Positions 23,480 to 34,593 of a stretch of DNA of 64,000 bases are shown piece after piece. The notes under the pieces are model-generated. The model was not told the DNA's origin and did no database searches. It saw only the letters and a program-made list of their open reading frames with translations. A program made the position numbers and the translations under genes. This stretch comes from Gigaspora rosea (taxonomy: Eukaryota; Glomeromycota; Glomeromycetes; Diversisporales; Gigasporaceae): assembly GCA_003550325.1 (NCBI GenBank), contig QKWP01000775.1, positions 26,495 through 90,494 of the forward strand. The letters are read 5' to 3'. Each line of letters opens with the position of its first letter. The stretch's first letter is position 1.

Positions 23480-24840
23480 GAATTTTAGATTTTTAATAGT
23501 TACAGCATTTCTATTTAAACGTTTTTGATTGATCATCTTCAGAAAACATGACCAGAGCATAAGAAAACTTTAATCAGTCTATGCCAGTTTATTAATTAAA
23601 TTTGTAATAATTACAACATTTGTCCCATTTAAATGTTTTTGATTAGACATCTTCAGAAAACGTGACCAGAGGGCAAGAAAAACTTTAATCAAATTAGGCC
23701 TTAGGAAAATTTAAATAAGACTAAGACGAATCTGTAATTATTGTAGCATTTCACATTAATGTCAATAATTCATAGTTTTGTCTATTAATATGAATTAATA
23801 ACCAGTTGTCATTTTCTATTATTTTTTAAAAAATTGTTTTTTCATTATATTCACTTTGCATCTTTTATCTTTCAGATTTAAAAAATCACTTCCGTTCATT
23901 ATGCACATTATGCATCTTTGAAATTAAATTGAAATAGAGTTTTAGATTACGACATTTTTATTTAAACGTTTTTGATTGATCTTCTTCAGAAAACGTGACC
24001 AGAGTGCGAGAAAACTTTAATCAGTCTATACTATACCGATTTATTAAATTTGTATGATTATGATACTTGTCCTGTTTAAATGTTTTTGATTTGGGATCTT
24101 CAGAAAACGTGACTGGAAGGTGAGAAAACTTTGATCTATTCAACAAAATCAGGCTGTGGGAAAATTTAAATAAGACTAAGACGAATCTGTAATTATTGCG
24201 ATATTTCATGTTAATGTCATAATAATTCGTAATTTGTCAATTAATAACCAGTTGTCATTTTCTATTATTTTTTAAAAAATCAATTTTTTTATTACATTTC
24301 ACTTTGCATCTTTCAGATTTAAAAAATCGCTTCTGTTCATTATGCACATTATTGCATCTTTGAAATTAAATTGAGTTAAATTTTAGATTTTTAATAGTTA
24401 CAATTTCTTTTAAACTTTTTTGATTGATTATCTTCAGAAAACTTGACCAGAGTGCGAGAAAACTTTAATCAGTCTATGCTGATTTATTAAATTTATAATA
24501 ATTACGATATTTGTTCTGTTTAAACATTTTTAATTAGGCATCTTAAGAAAATGTGACCAAAGGGCAAAAAAATATTTGATCGGTTCAACTAAAATCAGAC
24601 CGTGGAAAAATTTAAATAAGACTAAAACAAATTTGTAATTATTGTGACATTTCATGTTAATGTCATAATAATTCATAATTTGTCTATTAATATGAATTAA
24701 TAACCAGTTGTCATTTTCTATTATTTTTTAAAAAATCAATTTTTTCATTATATTCACTTCACATTTTTCAGGTTTAAAAAATCACTTCTGTTCATTATGC
24801 ACATTATTGTATCTTTGAAATTAAATTGAGATATAGATAA
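23480..24840. repeat. three tandem units of about 445 bases
   Basis: CTTTAATCAGTCTAT occurs near 23572, 24016 and 24463 and most other text repeats in the same register (CTTCAGAAAACGTGACCAGA, AATAACCAGTTGTCATTTTC, GTTCATTATGCACATT). Each unit itself contains two related sub-blocks of roughly 115 bases built on TTTTTGATTNNNCATCTTCAG. Open frames here (24021-24209 minus) follow the repeat and are not supported as a gene. Confidence 0.8.
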
Positions 24841-25375
24841 CGTTAATAACATGCGTTAGTGATTCATATACTGTGTATCGCCAGAATAGTAAAGTTTATA
24901 ACAATAAAGCTATAATGATTTAACACGAACTAACTCAACCCTAACTACATATTGTAATTATTAGAATAATGAGCAAGTTTTATATGAAATTCTTAATAGT
25001 AATATTGATAAAATAAGAAAATAATTTAGAAGGATATCGAAATATTTCAGGATTATTTTAAACAACAAATATGAGCACATATAGGTTTGTATTACTTGCT
25101 GACCCATTTTTTTAATTTTTTTTAGATTCAATTCAATTTTTGATATTATTTTTTTCTGTTATCCTTATGTGGTATTACTAGTAGAAACCTTAATTTCCCA
25201 TAATTGTCTGATAATACTGATGGAAAAAATATGACTGCTGATGATCCTTTGTTGTACAGAAATGAAAACAAGGTTATTTTATTAATTTACAGTATTTTTT
25301 TTAAATAAAAAAAATCCAAATGACCAAATCGGAACTTTTCAGGAACTTTCAAGAGTAAGATAATCTAATGAATTT

Positions 25376-26200
25376 GATAACTAACAATAAAAACTATCTC
25401 ACAGAACCCGGGCATTGCTCTAGAAAATGGTTTTTGTTTTTTTTATTCTTAAGCCTAAGGCCACGCAAAGTCAATTATTCAGTTTGCATTACCCGCTGAC
25501 CCTTTTTTTAATTTTTTTTTAAATCCTGAATATACCAATTCAATTTTTATATTTATTTTTCTGTTATCCTCATCTGGTATCACCAGATACAAACCTTAAT
25601 TTCCTAATTATCTGATTGACTGCTGACTTAATTTTTCGATCCTTAGTTGCACAAAATGAAAACAAAAGTTATTCTATTAATTTACAGTAATTTTTTTTAA
25701 AAAAAAATCTGACTGACTGACTATGAATATCTACAGTAGTTTTTTTTAAAAAAAATCTGACTAACCAACTCAGAACATTTCAGGAAATTTCAAAAGTAAG
25801 TTAATCTGATGAATTTGATAACTAACAATAAAAACTATCTCACAGAGCCTGAGTATTGCCCTGTGAAATAGTTTCTGTTTTTTTTTGACTTTTAAGCCTA
25901 AAGCCACACAAAGTCAATTATTCAGTTTGTATTACCATTTTTCAAATTTTTTTTTTAAATTCCAAATATGCCAATTCGATTTTTGGCATTTATTTTTTTC
26001 CATTATCCTTATCCAGTATCACCAGATAGAACCTTTAATTTCCTGTAATTGTCCAATGAAACTAATGGAAAAAATAAGACTGCTAACTCAATTTTTTAAT
26101 CCTTTGTTGTACAAAATGAAACCAAGATTATTCTATTAATTTACAGTATTTTTTTTTAAAAAAAAGTCCAACTGACTGACTCATGTTTTAGATCCTATGT
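25376..26200. repeat. two tandem units of 441 bases
   Basis: GATAACTAACAATAAAAACT starts at 25376 and again at 25817, and the following 400 bases align. The sequence is unrelated to the 445-base array before it. A weaker partial unit may begin near 25090. Confidence 0.75.
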
Positions 26201-26231
26201 AATACAAAGCAAAAACCAACTTTGCGCGGTC
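25459..26231. mobile_element. PIF/Harbinger-type MITE enlarged by internal duplication
   Basis: It starts GGCCACGCAAAG after TAA and ends TTTGCGCGGTC before TAA, matching the TWA-flanked family. A second end of the same family (AAAATCAACTTTTGTGGCC, then TTA) follows at 26262. The 441-base duplication lies largely inside it. Confidence 0.6.
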
Positions 26232-26289
26232 TAATGCAAACCAAAAATCAACTTTTGTGGCCTTAACTACTATATGTATCATATTAACT

Positions 26290-26760
26290 AATGAATTATG
26301 TAATAAAATTCTTTACAGTAAATCAGAATAATTTGAACTTAACTTTAACTACATACTGGGTCACTAGAATAGTGAGTATGGTTTGTAATTGTTTATTTTT
26401 CATGGAAATTAGAACCTAATACTAACTCAACTTTTAATACTATGTATACTTTATTGTATAATAACATCCATTCGGGTAGGGTAGCATAGTGGGTAACATA
26501 GTGGGCCAGCAATATGGCAATAATAGCTCTAATACAAATTATTGAACCTTAAATAAAATGTAGTCACCAAATAACGAAAAATACTGTAACAGAATTTTTT
26601 TTAATTTAAAGTAAAATTATGAAATTCTAATAATAACTCAATTTTAACTACTATATATACTGTTTAGTAAAATTCTATAAACAGAATTCTTTGCAATAAA
26701 TCACATAGTAGTTCCAATCCAACTTATTCAAATTTAACAACATGCTGTGTTTTTAACAAA
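26290..26760 (-). repeat. inverted block of the 80-105 base repeat family
   Basis: The complement shows the same unit seen at 12.6-15.0 kb (ACTATTCTAGTGACCC, GTTAAAGTTAAGTTC). Confidence 0.55.
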
Positions 26761-28192
26761 TATATAATTCAAAAAACTATATAAGATGGGTAGTGCGTAT
26801 GTGCCACCTATCACACTAGTCTTTTTTAAATGGGAGTTCACCAGATCATTAGTTTCTTCTTTATTCGCACTTCATATATTTATTACAAGGCAAATTGTTA
26901 TGTACATCTTCATTATCGTAGGAGACATCCATGGCTGAACTTTACTCTTTCGATTATCTATTAGCATTCTACTAACTTTCACTGCATTATCATTGCTAAA
27001 AGGTGGGCTGTTACAAATATTCTTGCATTTTTCTATTTTTATATCATCATCTTTACTAATATGTTTCTTTAAGCTCAGCAAACCTCTGATGCTTTAAACT
27101 TTTTCATCCAAATATCGCACATTCCTGAAGTCCAAGCTACATTTCTTATCATCTTTGCACTATTATTTAGTATATTACACGATATTATTTTAATCTTTTG
27201 ATGCTAATATTCAGTTGCATTTATCTTAGTTTTATATGATTCAATTTACATTTTCCATGCTATACAGGCAGCTTTGAGAGACTTATAGCTTCTGGTTGAA
27301 TTTTCATTCTCAGTAGATTTCAAACTGAATCCCAATAGTCCCCGAGCTATAAGTATATAGGTCATTGGATTAGATGCGTAGCCAACTTAGTAACTTTATT
27401 AAATGTAAGATTTTGGATTTGCATAAAAATGGCAAGATTTTAAAAAAGGTTAGGTTGTCAACTTGCATAATTTTATCCAAATTTTAAAATAGTTAGAGTT
27501 GCTGATGTTTATTTTTGGTACAAATTAGGGTAATTAAATATAAGCGGCTTCAAGCAAAACTTGTATAAATTTTATATAATTGATAACTTGTTTTTTTTTG
27601 AATTTTAAAAAACCTGTCAAATGATGACAAGTTTTCTCTTAAAATAGATTCAATTAATAATTTAAATATATCGATGTGTAAATACCTGATTCATAATTAT
27701 TATAATATATAAGGCAATCAAAAAGCAAACTACAATTTCTACAATGTCTTATAAAAGTTATAAGTATTGTATAGTGGAAATACACGCTTGTACAATAAGT
27801 CAGCTTTAATAAAGTCAAACAAGTGCAAATTAATAGGAACTTCAGGAAGTACGTGAGGTATCAAGCAAGACGGACTTGTGTTAGTTGAAGTTCATTCACA
27901 AGTATGAAGTGGCAGTTTGTGTTTGTAATAACAGTGTTATGTTCAAAAAACTGTAATATATAAAGTAAGTAAATAATAATAATAATAATAATAAAAGACT
28001 TACCTATAACTGAAAAACACCTTAATACTCTAGGTGGTCTAAAATTTTGGGATAAGAAGTCTGCTAAATTTAAGCATATCACCAAGAAAAGGTTGAATTA
28101 TAATTAAAAAGGTTTCATATTATTTGAGCCTCATTCACAAGAATTGTAAATGTAGTTGGAAAAAATATTAGATTTTTTCCTTTAATGATTCA
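26761..28192. other. mostly gene-free stretch
   Basis: No recognisable gene. An AAT microsatellite lies at 27971-27994. Minus-strand open frames at 26872-27081 and 27861-28085 lack domains and look like chance. Confidence 0.5.
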
Positions 28193-29479
28193 ATGTCTCG
28201 GTGGAAATATGGTAAAGATCGATTACTAAAATATGAGTTTTGTGCGCACATTGTTAATCAAAAAAGGGTTGTATGTATGTGTGGCAAAAAAATTAACCTG
28301 AACTGAAAATGGGATGAAAATTATCTAAATCGACATGTTAAAAGCTCTGGTTGTAAAGCGAGAGAAGGCCAAAAATCTATTTATAATTTTTTTAAACCCA
28401 CTAAAAATAACCTTGTTAGTGAAGAAGATGAAGAAGACAAATGGGATTCAGACATTTATGATAATATGGATGATGATGATTTGTTACAAGTTGATAAAAT
28501 AGATGAGCTAGAAGAAATAAATGATAATACATTAGCATTAATTGTTCCTACAAATAATGAAACTTCAAGCGATAAAAGCATGTCTAAAAAATGGTCACTC
28601 TGTCAAGGCCTTCAATTAGAACAAATTTTAATTATATCAAACGTTCTCCAGCACAGTTCGGTGGTTCACGTCGTGTAGAAGTCATGGCTCGTGAACTATT
28701 TTCAAAGTTATTTCGTCAAAAATTCAATAGAAAAAAGCTTACTTATAATCAAAAGTGAATGCTAAATCATGCCTTATATGCAGAGTCTACTTGGCAAATA
28801 GATCGAAATGGTAGGTTATTCAGATTATTATAAAGTTTGTACATCTAATTCAGATAAAATTGTCAATAAAATTGAGCAGAACTTTCAATAAAAAGTTCTG
28901 CTCAATTTTAATTGACTATTTTATCTGATAAGATACACAAAACTGGTATTAAAAAATTATAATTATTGCTATTCTAAATATTTATTATAGGTAATGCTAT
29001 GCGTGCTAAGACATGTTCAGGAGTTGCAGAAAAAGGCAATATTTGTAATGAATATCATTATATTCGGTCTGATAAAAACCTTTGCAATAGACTTTTACAA
29101 AAAATGCCATCATTAGAAAATATTAAATTTACACCTAAGTTTTATTGGGCAAATAGCCTCTTGAAAAATCATTTTCAAAATCGTGACCTTCGTGACATGT
29201 GGAATTTACTTAATAATGATAATGAGAATCAATCAAATCCTTGGATTATGTTGGCTGATAAGGCTATAAATGGAGCATTTAAAGATTCGCCAGTCTTTTC
29301 AGGACTTTGCCAAGTGATGAGCGATGCTGCTGAACGAAAAGCCAAGAAAAAAGGCAACCAAAATATGAAGTAAAGTGAAGAGTTTACGAATTTTTTGATT
29401 ATTTTAGGAAGTATTAGTCCAAGAGCCCTCGATTTGTTTTGGCAAAATTTGGAAAGAAGAGGAATCCAATCACTCAGGT
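28193..29479 (+). pseudogene. decayed transposon-associated gene with Cys/His N-terminal motif
   Basis: From ATG at 28193 the frame reads MSRWKYGKDRLLKYEF, then CMCGKK, a stop at 28304, then YLNRHVKSSGCKAREG and IYNFFKPTKNN and an acidic stretch. This looks like a small zinc-binding or BED-like head. Near 28632 the frame slips and continues as KRSPAQFGGSRRVEVMAREL until a stop at 28756. After an intron (about 28810-28990) it resumes at 28991 with AMRAKTCSGVAEKGN and continues to GLCQVMSDAAERKAKKK, a stop at 29371, then SEEFTNFLIILGSISPRALD up to a likely donor at 29479. The style (late SPRALDLF block, repeated family in such fungi) suggests a DNA-transposon-derived gene; the exact superfamily is not recognised. 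Three stops and one slip make it a pseudogene. Confidence 0.65.
28851..28926. mobile_element. 76-base palindrome inside an intron
   Basis: CAGATAAAAT to its complement ATTTTATCTG with about 35-base arms around AATTGAGCAGAACTTT. It lies wholly in the intron of the decayed transposon gene. Confidence 0.75.
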
Positions 29480-30273
29480 ATTATTTATAATAATACTACT
29501 TGTAGTTCAAAAGATTGAAATTCTGATAGTACTCTTAATGAATATTTGAATTTTAAAAATCTTTAATTAGATAAATTTTGTTTAAAGCTATAGGGGTCCA
29601 TATTATTTTACCAACAATCACTTCATCAACACCACATTTCACTGACAATTATTCACTGACAAGTTCGTTTTCCCAATACTGTATTTATTTAATATTTTAT
29701 TCTGCAACAAGATTTGAATGTTCTTTACTTTGTTTTATACTTAATTTTATTAAATAAACTAACAAATATTTGTGTTCCCAATATTTGATAGCACACGAAT
29801 GTCTTGCAAACAAAATAGAAAGATTGTGGGCCATACAACACGTCATAGTATTTCAGCAACAAAATAAGCAGTTAACTAAAAAAAAAGAAGTGATATGATT
29901 TATATAATGCTAATTGACTATGAAAAAATCTTTAGTGAGAAATTGAATTATTCTTAATGCACAACAAATTGAATATTCTTATAATAGCAGCATTTTTATT
30001 TATTAATTGAAATGCTATCGAAGTCTAAATTCACATTACTTAAAGCAATATTATTGTTCAAAAATAGTGTCGATATCGATATAACAGAACTATGCTCAAA
30101 TACTCTTAATATATAATTTATCGGCATTCAGCGAGTGTAAAATTCTAACCTGGTCCTAATATTTTACTTTTTTTGAATTTTCATTTTTAGCGAAAATAAA
30201 TATTATACCTAGTTAGATTAAAAAATAATTTCGGTAGAGTATTTAATTTTTAAATAAATTGTTGACTAATTAC
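29480..30273. other. gene-free stretch
   Basis: AT-rich with no coding frame; I see no distinct repeat. Confidence 0.45.
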
Positions 30274-30576
30274 CTATTTTTCTCCTTTATTGTGTTTTGC
30301 TTTGTTATGTTGCTTAATATCATGCTCTCTCAAAAAAACATGACTACATATTTTACAATAGAATGCTAATTTTGTTGAAAACATAGCATCATTCATTTTG
30401 CATCTTGTGCATTTCATTAATTCATATTTGCATCTGGTGCAAATATATTGATTTTCATCACTAGCAATTACATGTATATTTTGCTCAAAAAAGATACGAA
30501 GTAATTTTAAAAAACTGTTGATTTGGTTATTCGAATATTCTTGCATCATTGAATCTATGTAACCTAAAATTAACAT
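30274..30576 (-). CDS. small Cys/His-rich protein with C2H2-like finger
   Basis: The frame of about 100 residues holds three CxxC pairs (ICTRCKYEL, KCTRCKM, YCKICSHVF) followed by HDIKQHNKAKH, so it should bind two zinc ions, the last as a classical C2H2 finger. The first codons include a possible splice acceptor (TTTTAG) near 30565, so the true protein may begin in an upstream exon or at the internal MMQEYS. It ends in KGEK beside GGTAAT, which could also be a donor. Probably nuclear and nucleic-acid binding. Family not recognised. Confidence 0.5.
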   Translation of the reverse strand: MLILGYIDSMMQEYSNNQINSFLKLLRIFFEQNIHVIASDENQYICTRCKYELMKCTRCKMNDAMFSTKLAFYCKICSHVFLREHDIKQHNKAKHNKGEK

Positions 30577-30878
30577 GATTTAAAGAGTTTTAGACAATAT
30601 TAAGACTTATTTTAAAAGTTGCAAGTATTGCAATTAAACTGAATTCAATTGAAATAATCTATAAGAAGCAATGTTAATTATCACACTATCTACAATGTAG
30701 TCAGTTAAATTAAATTTACCAATGCAATGATTTTTAATTTGTGAATTGTAAATATATTGTATTTTTATACTAGGTTAGTAATATGTTTTTTATATATTGA
30801 ATAAAAATTTTATCATTTGATTATAAAATGGTTCAGAAGAATTAAGCTACATGTTTAATATCCGCAACAAACAACATT

Positions 30879-31408
30879 AAATTTAGGGAATTGCTATTTC
30901 CCCCTTTTTTGCTAATGCCACCCCAGATCTCACAAAGTGCTCTGAAATAGATATTCTTATTACAGGTTTCGCATACCAATTTTGTACAACCCTATCAAGA
31001 ATGGACCTACTTTTAAATATTTATTATTTGATATTTATTACTTGGGGTGGGTACATTATTGATAGGGGTGTACGAAATTGGTATGCGAAACCTGTAAATA
31101 AACCTTTCTTGTGATCTTAATAAAAGTTGTTCATCAGGCCTTTTCGGTTCTAATGGTAGTAAACTCATTATATACTCGAACCAGTATATTTATATCCGAA
31201 GTTAGCTAACTTTTATTTACTTTTAAATAAAAACTATTGGTCCGACTTTAATGATTTTATGACCATTAGAACCAGAAAGTCCTGATGAACAATTTTTATT
31301 AAGACCAAAAAGAGGTTTTCTTAATAACAATACCTCTTCCGGAGTACTTTTTAACTTTTGGGGTGGCATTAGCAAAAATGGGGGTAGAAATAGCAATTCC
31401 CTAAATTT
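30879..31408. mobile_element. MITE with three inverted repeats nested or in series
   Basis: The outer ends (AAATTTAGGGAATTGC and its complement) pair for about 45 bases down to GCCACCCC. Inside, 30961-30998 pairs with 31059-31096 (TACAGGTTTCGCATACCAAT), and 31118-31160 pairs with about 31262-31305 (TTGTTCATCAGG, GGTTCTAATGGT). No coding frame. Confidence 0.75.
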
Positions 31409-31901
31409 ATACTTTAAATTCCTTTGGAAGCTTGCCTTTCAACTAGATAGTAAGAATTGAGTTAAAAACCCCAACAAAGTAAGACTAATTAGCTGTTAGA
31501 GATTAGTTTAGATTTCACGATTATAGAAATTCTCAAGAAAAGCTTTGATTAGCACATAGATAATTGAAGAAAAACTTATTCAAAATTTTTGATGAAAAGA
31601 ATTTGCTGAGATAGTAACTTTTTTACGTCACCTAGAGCTCTAATTGACTCTAGTTACTCGCACAGCCTACCTAAAAATTGAGTGATTTCATTTTTGTTGA
31701 TCTGCTATTAGAGATTTAATTTTTTCTATATAATTTCTTTATTGCATTGTAACAAAGATGAATAGATTATCAATAGAATTCAATTTTAAAAATTGATTTT
31801 TGAATCTTAATTTTCTTTTTCATCAATTGAAGTAATATAATGCAAACTCATTGAAGTCTTTTAATATTTATTTAAATAAATAAAAAATTTACTATCAACA
31901 A

Positions 31902-33239
31902 ATGCCTAACTTTTCTAAATCACTACGAAAAAAACTTCCATCACTTGTGTTGGAAGGAATCTTTGAAATTTTAGTAAATGATATCCAAACGCTTCGTTCT
32001 TGCACACAAGTTAATTCTGAATGGCTTTGTGAAGCATCTCCTATATTGTAGTACGATCCTTTTTCACATAAAGCAAATACACACCTTGCTATCGGATCTT
32101 ACATACAAGAAATGTCTCTTAATGAAAAACAATTCATCAAAAAGTTTTTTAACATTTCAAGATCTGAATATAAATCATTATTACCATACGCCTCATTTTT
32201 ACGATTTATCAATATAAATAATTTCATGGATGCTGTGATCAATTTTTGGCAAAAATTCCGTAAAAGTTCTCAAAATTGTATGAGAAAAATTTACATTGAA
32301 ATGATTTCTAAATTTCTTATTCAATTATTGATAAATAAATCTACAAAAATTCAATACTTTAAATTTGTAGATTTATACTTTACTATTTATCCAAATTTAG
32401 GTAATTCTCTTGTAAAATTAGTTGAAATCCAGAATGGGTTAAAACACCTTACACTTACAAACACTTTTAATAAACATTTTTTAAATGCTCTACGATCTCA
32501 GTCACACACTCTTTCATCTATAGAATTTAATTCCGTCAAACTTAAACAAATTTCTTTAATTAGCTATATTAAAAACTGTCAATCACTTTCAAAATTAACT
32601 ATTTGTAATTGTTTCTTTGAAAGTGAAGGCGATAAATTTAATTTGGTAGACCAAATTCCTCTTAAACAGCTTGTAATTTATAATTCTATAGCACCTGTTA
32701 TTGCGCTGCTTTTTCTCTGCAATTCAAGTTTAGAAACCTTTAAAATTATAGGTCCGTGTTGTGGAGATAAAATTGAAAAAATTTTTGAAATAACTTTTGA
32801 AAGTTGCCCATATATTGTAGATTTATCAATTGGATTAATTACATGTATTCTAGATTATTTAGAAATTCCTTGGATTCCAAGCTTGCAATATTTGATACTG
32901 TATCAAAATCACTTTGCTGTTAATCTAATAAGTACAAAATTAGATGATTACTTGGAAAAACTAGCAAAATCATTACCAAAGTACATAAAAGAGATTAAAA
33001 TATGGATGGTTTTGCAACCAGGTTATGAGGATGAAGTAAATTTAGATGATTTATGTACATTTTTTAGTAATATTAATTCTAAAAGCTCGTCTGTGCTTTT
33101 GGAGATTGTTATTCCATATAATGCGCAGGTGGTTTCTAAGAGCATTCAATTTGATGAATTTGGAAATCCAGAAAAAATTGAAACCAAAAATCTTAAAAAT
33201 TTAATTAGTTATAATACTTCAGTCGATATATTATTTTAG
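31902..33239 (+). pseudogene. F-box-like/LRR-type protein with one in-frame TAG
   Basis: The frame from ATG at 31902 opens with an F-box-like motif: KLPSLVLEGIFEIL, RSCTQVNSEWLCE, then ASPIL. Codon 50 (32049-32051) is TAG where this family normally has Trp before the next conserved aromatic and DPF. The same frame then runs 395 codons without a break to the stop at 33237. The long C-terminal part has irregular leucine-rich repeat character (NGLKHLTLTN, QSLSKLTICNC, PSLQYLILYQNH). F-box proteins recruit substrates to SCF ubiquitin ligases through Skp1. A single TGG to TAG change would explain everything. Re-initiation at 32112 would give a protein without the F-box. There is no intron. It may be a very young pseudogene or an allele. 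Confidence 0.75.
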
Positions 33240-33340
33240 GATTGGAGTTTTACAAAAAAATCTCGATAGTTTAATATTACTGTATTTTGTTAGATGTTAA
33301 ATCAACATGCGAGTTATTATTTATGTAGACAATCAAAACA

Positions 33341-33650
33341 TGACCTATATTTGGAGGTCGTCTAAAGCCAGGTTCGTTCACGTGACTTACAACCAATCAA
33401 GTCGTAAATTTTGATTTACCCAGATTAGCCCGACGAAACAAAACCAAAGAAAAAAAGTGAAAAACATAAAAAATACGAGTAACGAGTGTCTAAACCTACC
33501 TCAGAACACTAATAAAAAAAGTCGGGAAGACAATTTTACCTATAAGCCTTGCCCTAACCTTAACCCCTAACCAACCCCTACCTTAATTTTAATTAAATAA
33601 TCAAAAACATATAAACACACCGGTCTTTAGCCATCCCCTATATTTGGGCA
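33341..33650. mobile_element. diverged relative of the 6476 MITE
   Basis: It shares CCAATCAA, AAATTTTGAT, AGCCCGA and AAAAAGTCGGGAAG in the same order with 6513-6640. Partly complementary ends are GGAGGTCGTCTAAAGCC and the complement of GGTCTTTAGCCATCCCC. Confidence 0.5.
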
Positions 33651-33783
33651 TAATCAAAACAACGGAAATTTCTATTTTGGTCAAGAGATTGAATTTTTTC
33701 TATTGGTCAGAATCGAAATAATCAAAACAATGTAAATTACCATATTGGTCAAAAATGAAATAAAATTTCTATTGGTCAATTAA

Positions 33784-33862
33784 ATTTAATATCTTGGTCT
33801 TCATAACATGAAGCTTTTAAAAGATTTAATATCCTGGTCTTCATAACATGAAACTTTTAAAC
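33784..33862. repeat. 40-base direct duplication
   Basis: ATTTAATATCYTGGTCTTCA continues for 40 bases and is repeated once. Downstream, a lone end of the Harbinger-type family (TTTTGTATGGCC then TAA) lies at 33934-33948. Confidence 0.7.
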
Positions 33863-33949
33863 AGGCCCGGCTGGACGGCTTTTTTTACGAGTCTTTAAAT
33901 TTTGACCCGGTCGAGTTGTAAAAAACTAATTCATTTTGTATGGCCTAAT

Positions 33950-34590
33950 AACCACGTGTTACTATTATTAATACAGTACTCTAGTAAATCAAAAACAAAC
34001 TATCTTGACCTGGGTTAAACTTATAGTTGCTGGTAAATTCTTGGTGAACTGTTTTTTTTTTATTTTTTTTTGCATTAAGGAAGCACTTATATTACATATT
34101 TAATACAGAGCTTAGAACTAATTTATTCTTAAAATTGATTAAAATCTTATTAAAAGCGAATTTGAGTTGACATTTATTATTACTACTGATTCAAACCTTT
34201 CTAAATGTAATATGACGCAGTGATGGTAAATGATCCGAAATGATTCAAATGATCCACTAATTACATCTTGATCAAATCTATTGTTAAAATACATACCTAT
34301 ACATAATCGAAATTCGATCGTGACTTCGCGGACCCATGGGGCCGCAAAATCATGATCAACATAATAAGTACAAAGACACTCATTCAAGTAACAAGATACT
34401 TATCGTAGTCCTAGAAATAAGCTGCAAGATCTAAAGTCTCATTATTATATAATAACGATAATACATGACTAGAATTCCACGTAATTTAAGAAACTATCAA
34501 AATTATAAGGTGACATCACCATTGTTAAATGTTTAATCAAAGAAACTCATTCTATAAGATGTGATTATAGTCAAATTGTAATAAAATATA
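33950..34590. other. gene-free stretch
   Basis: No supported gene. The minus-strand open frame at 34139-34387 has no recognisable feature. Confidence 0.45.
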
Positions 34591-34593
34591 AAT

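Noticed and set aside
24021-24209. 62-residue minus-strand ORF
   Set aside because: Part of a 445-base tandem unit; other units do not keep the frame.
32112-33239. Treating the 375-residue frame as a complete gene
   Set aside because: Coding character and the F-box-like motif extend upstream in the same frame to 31902, across the TAG.
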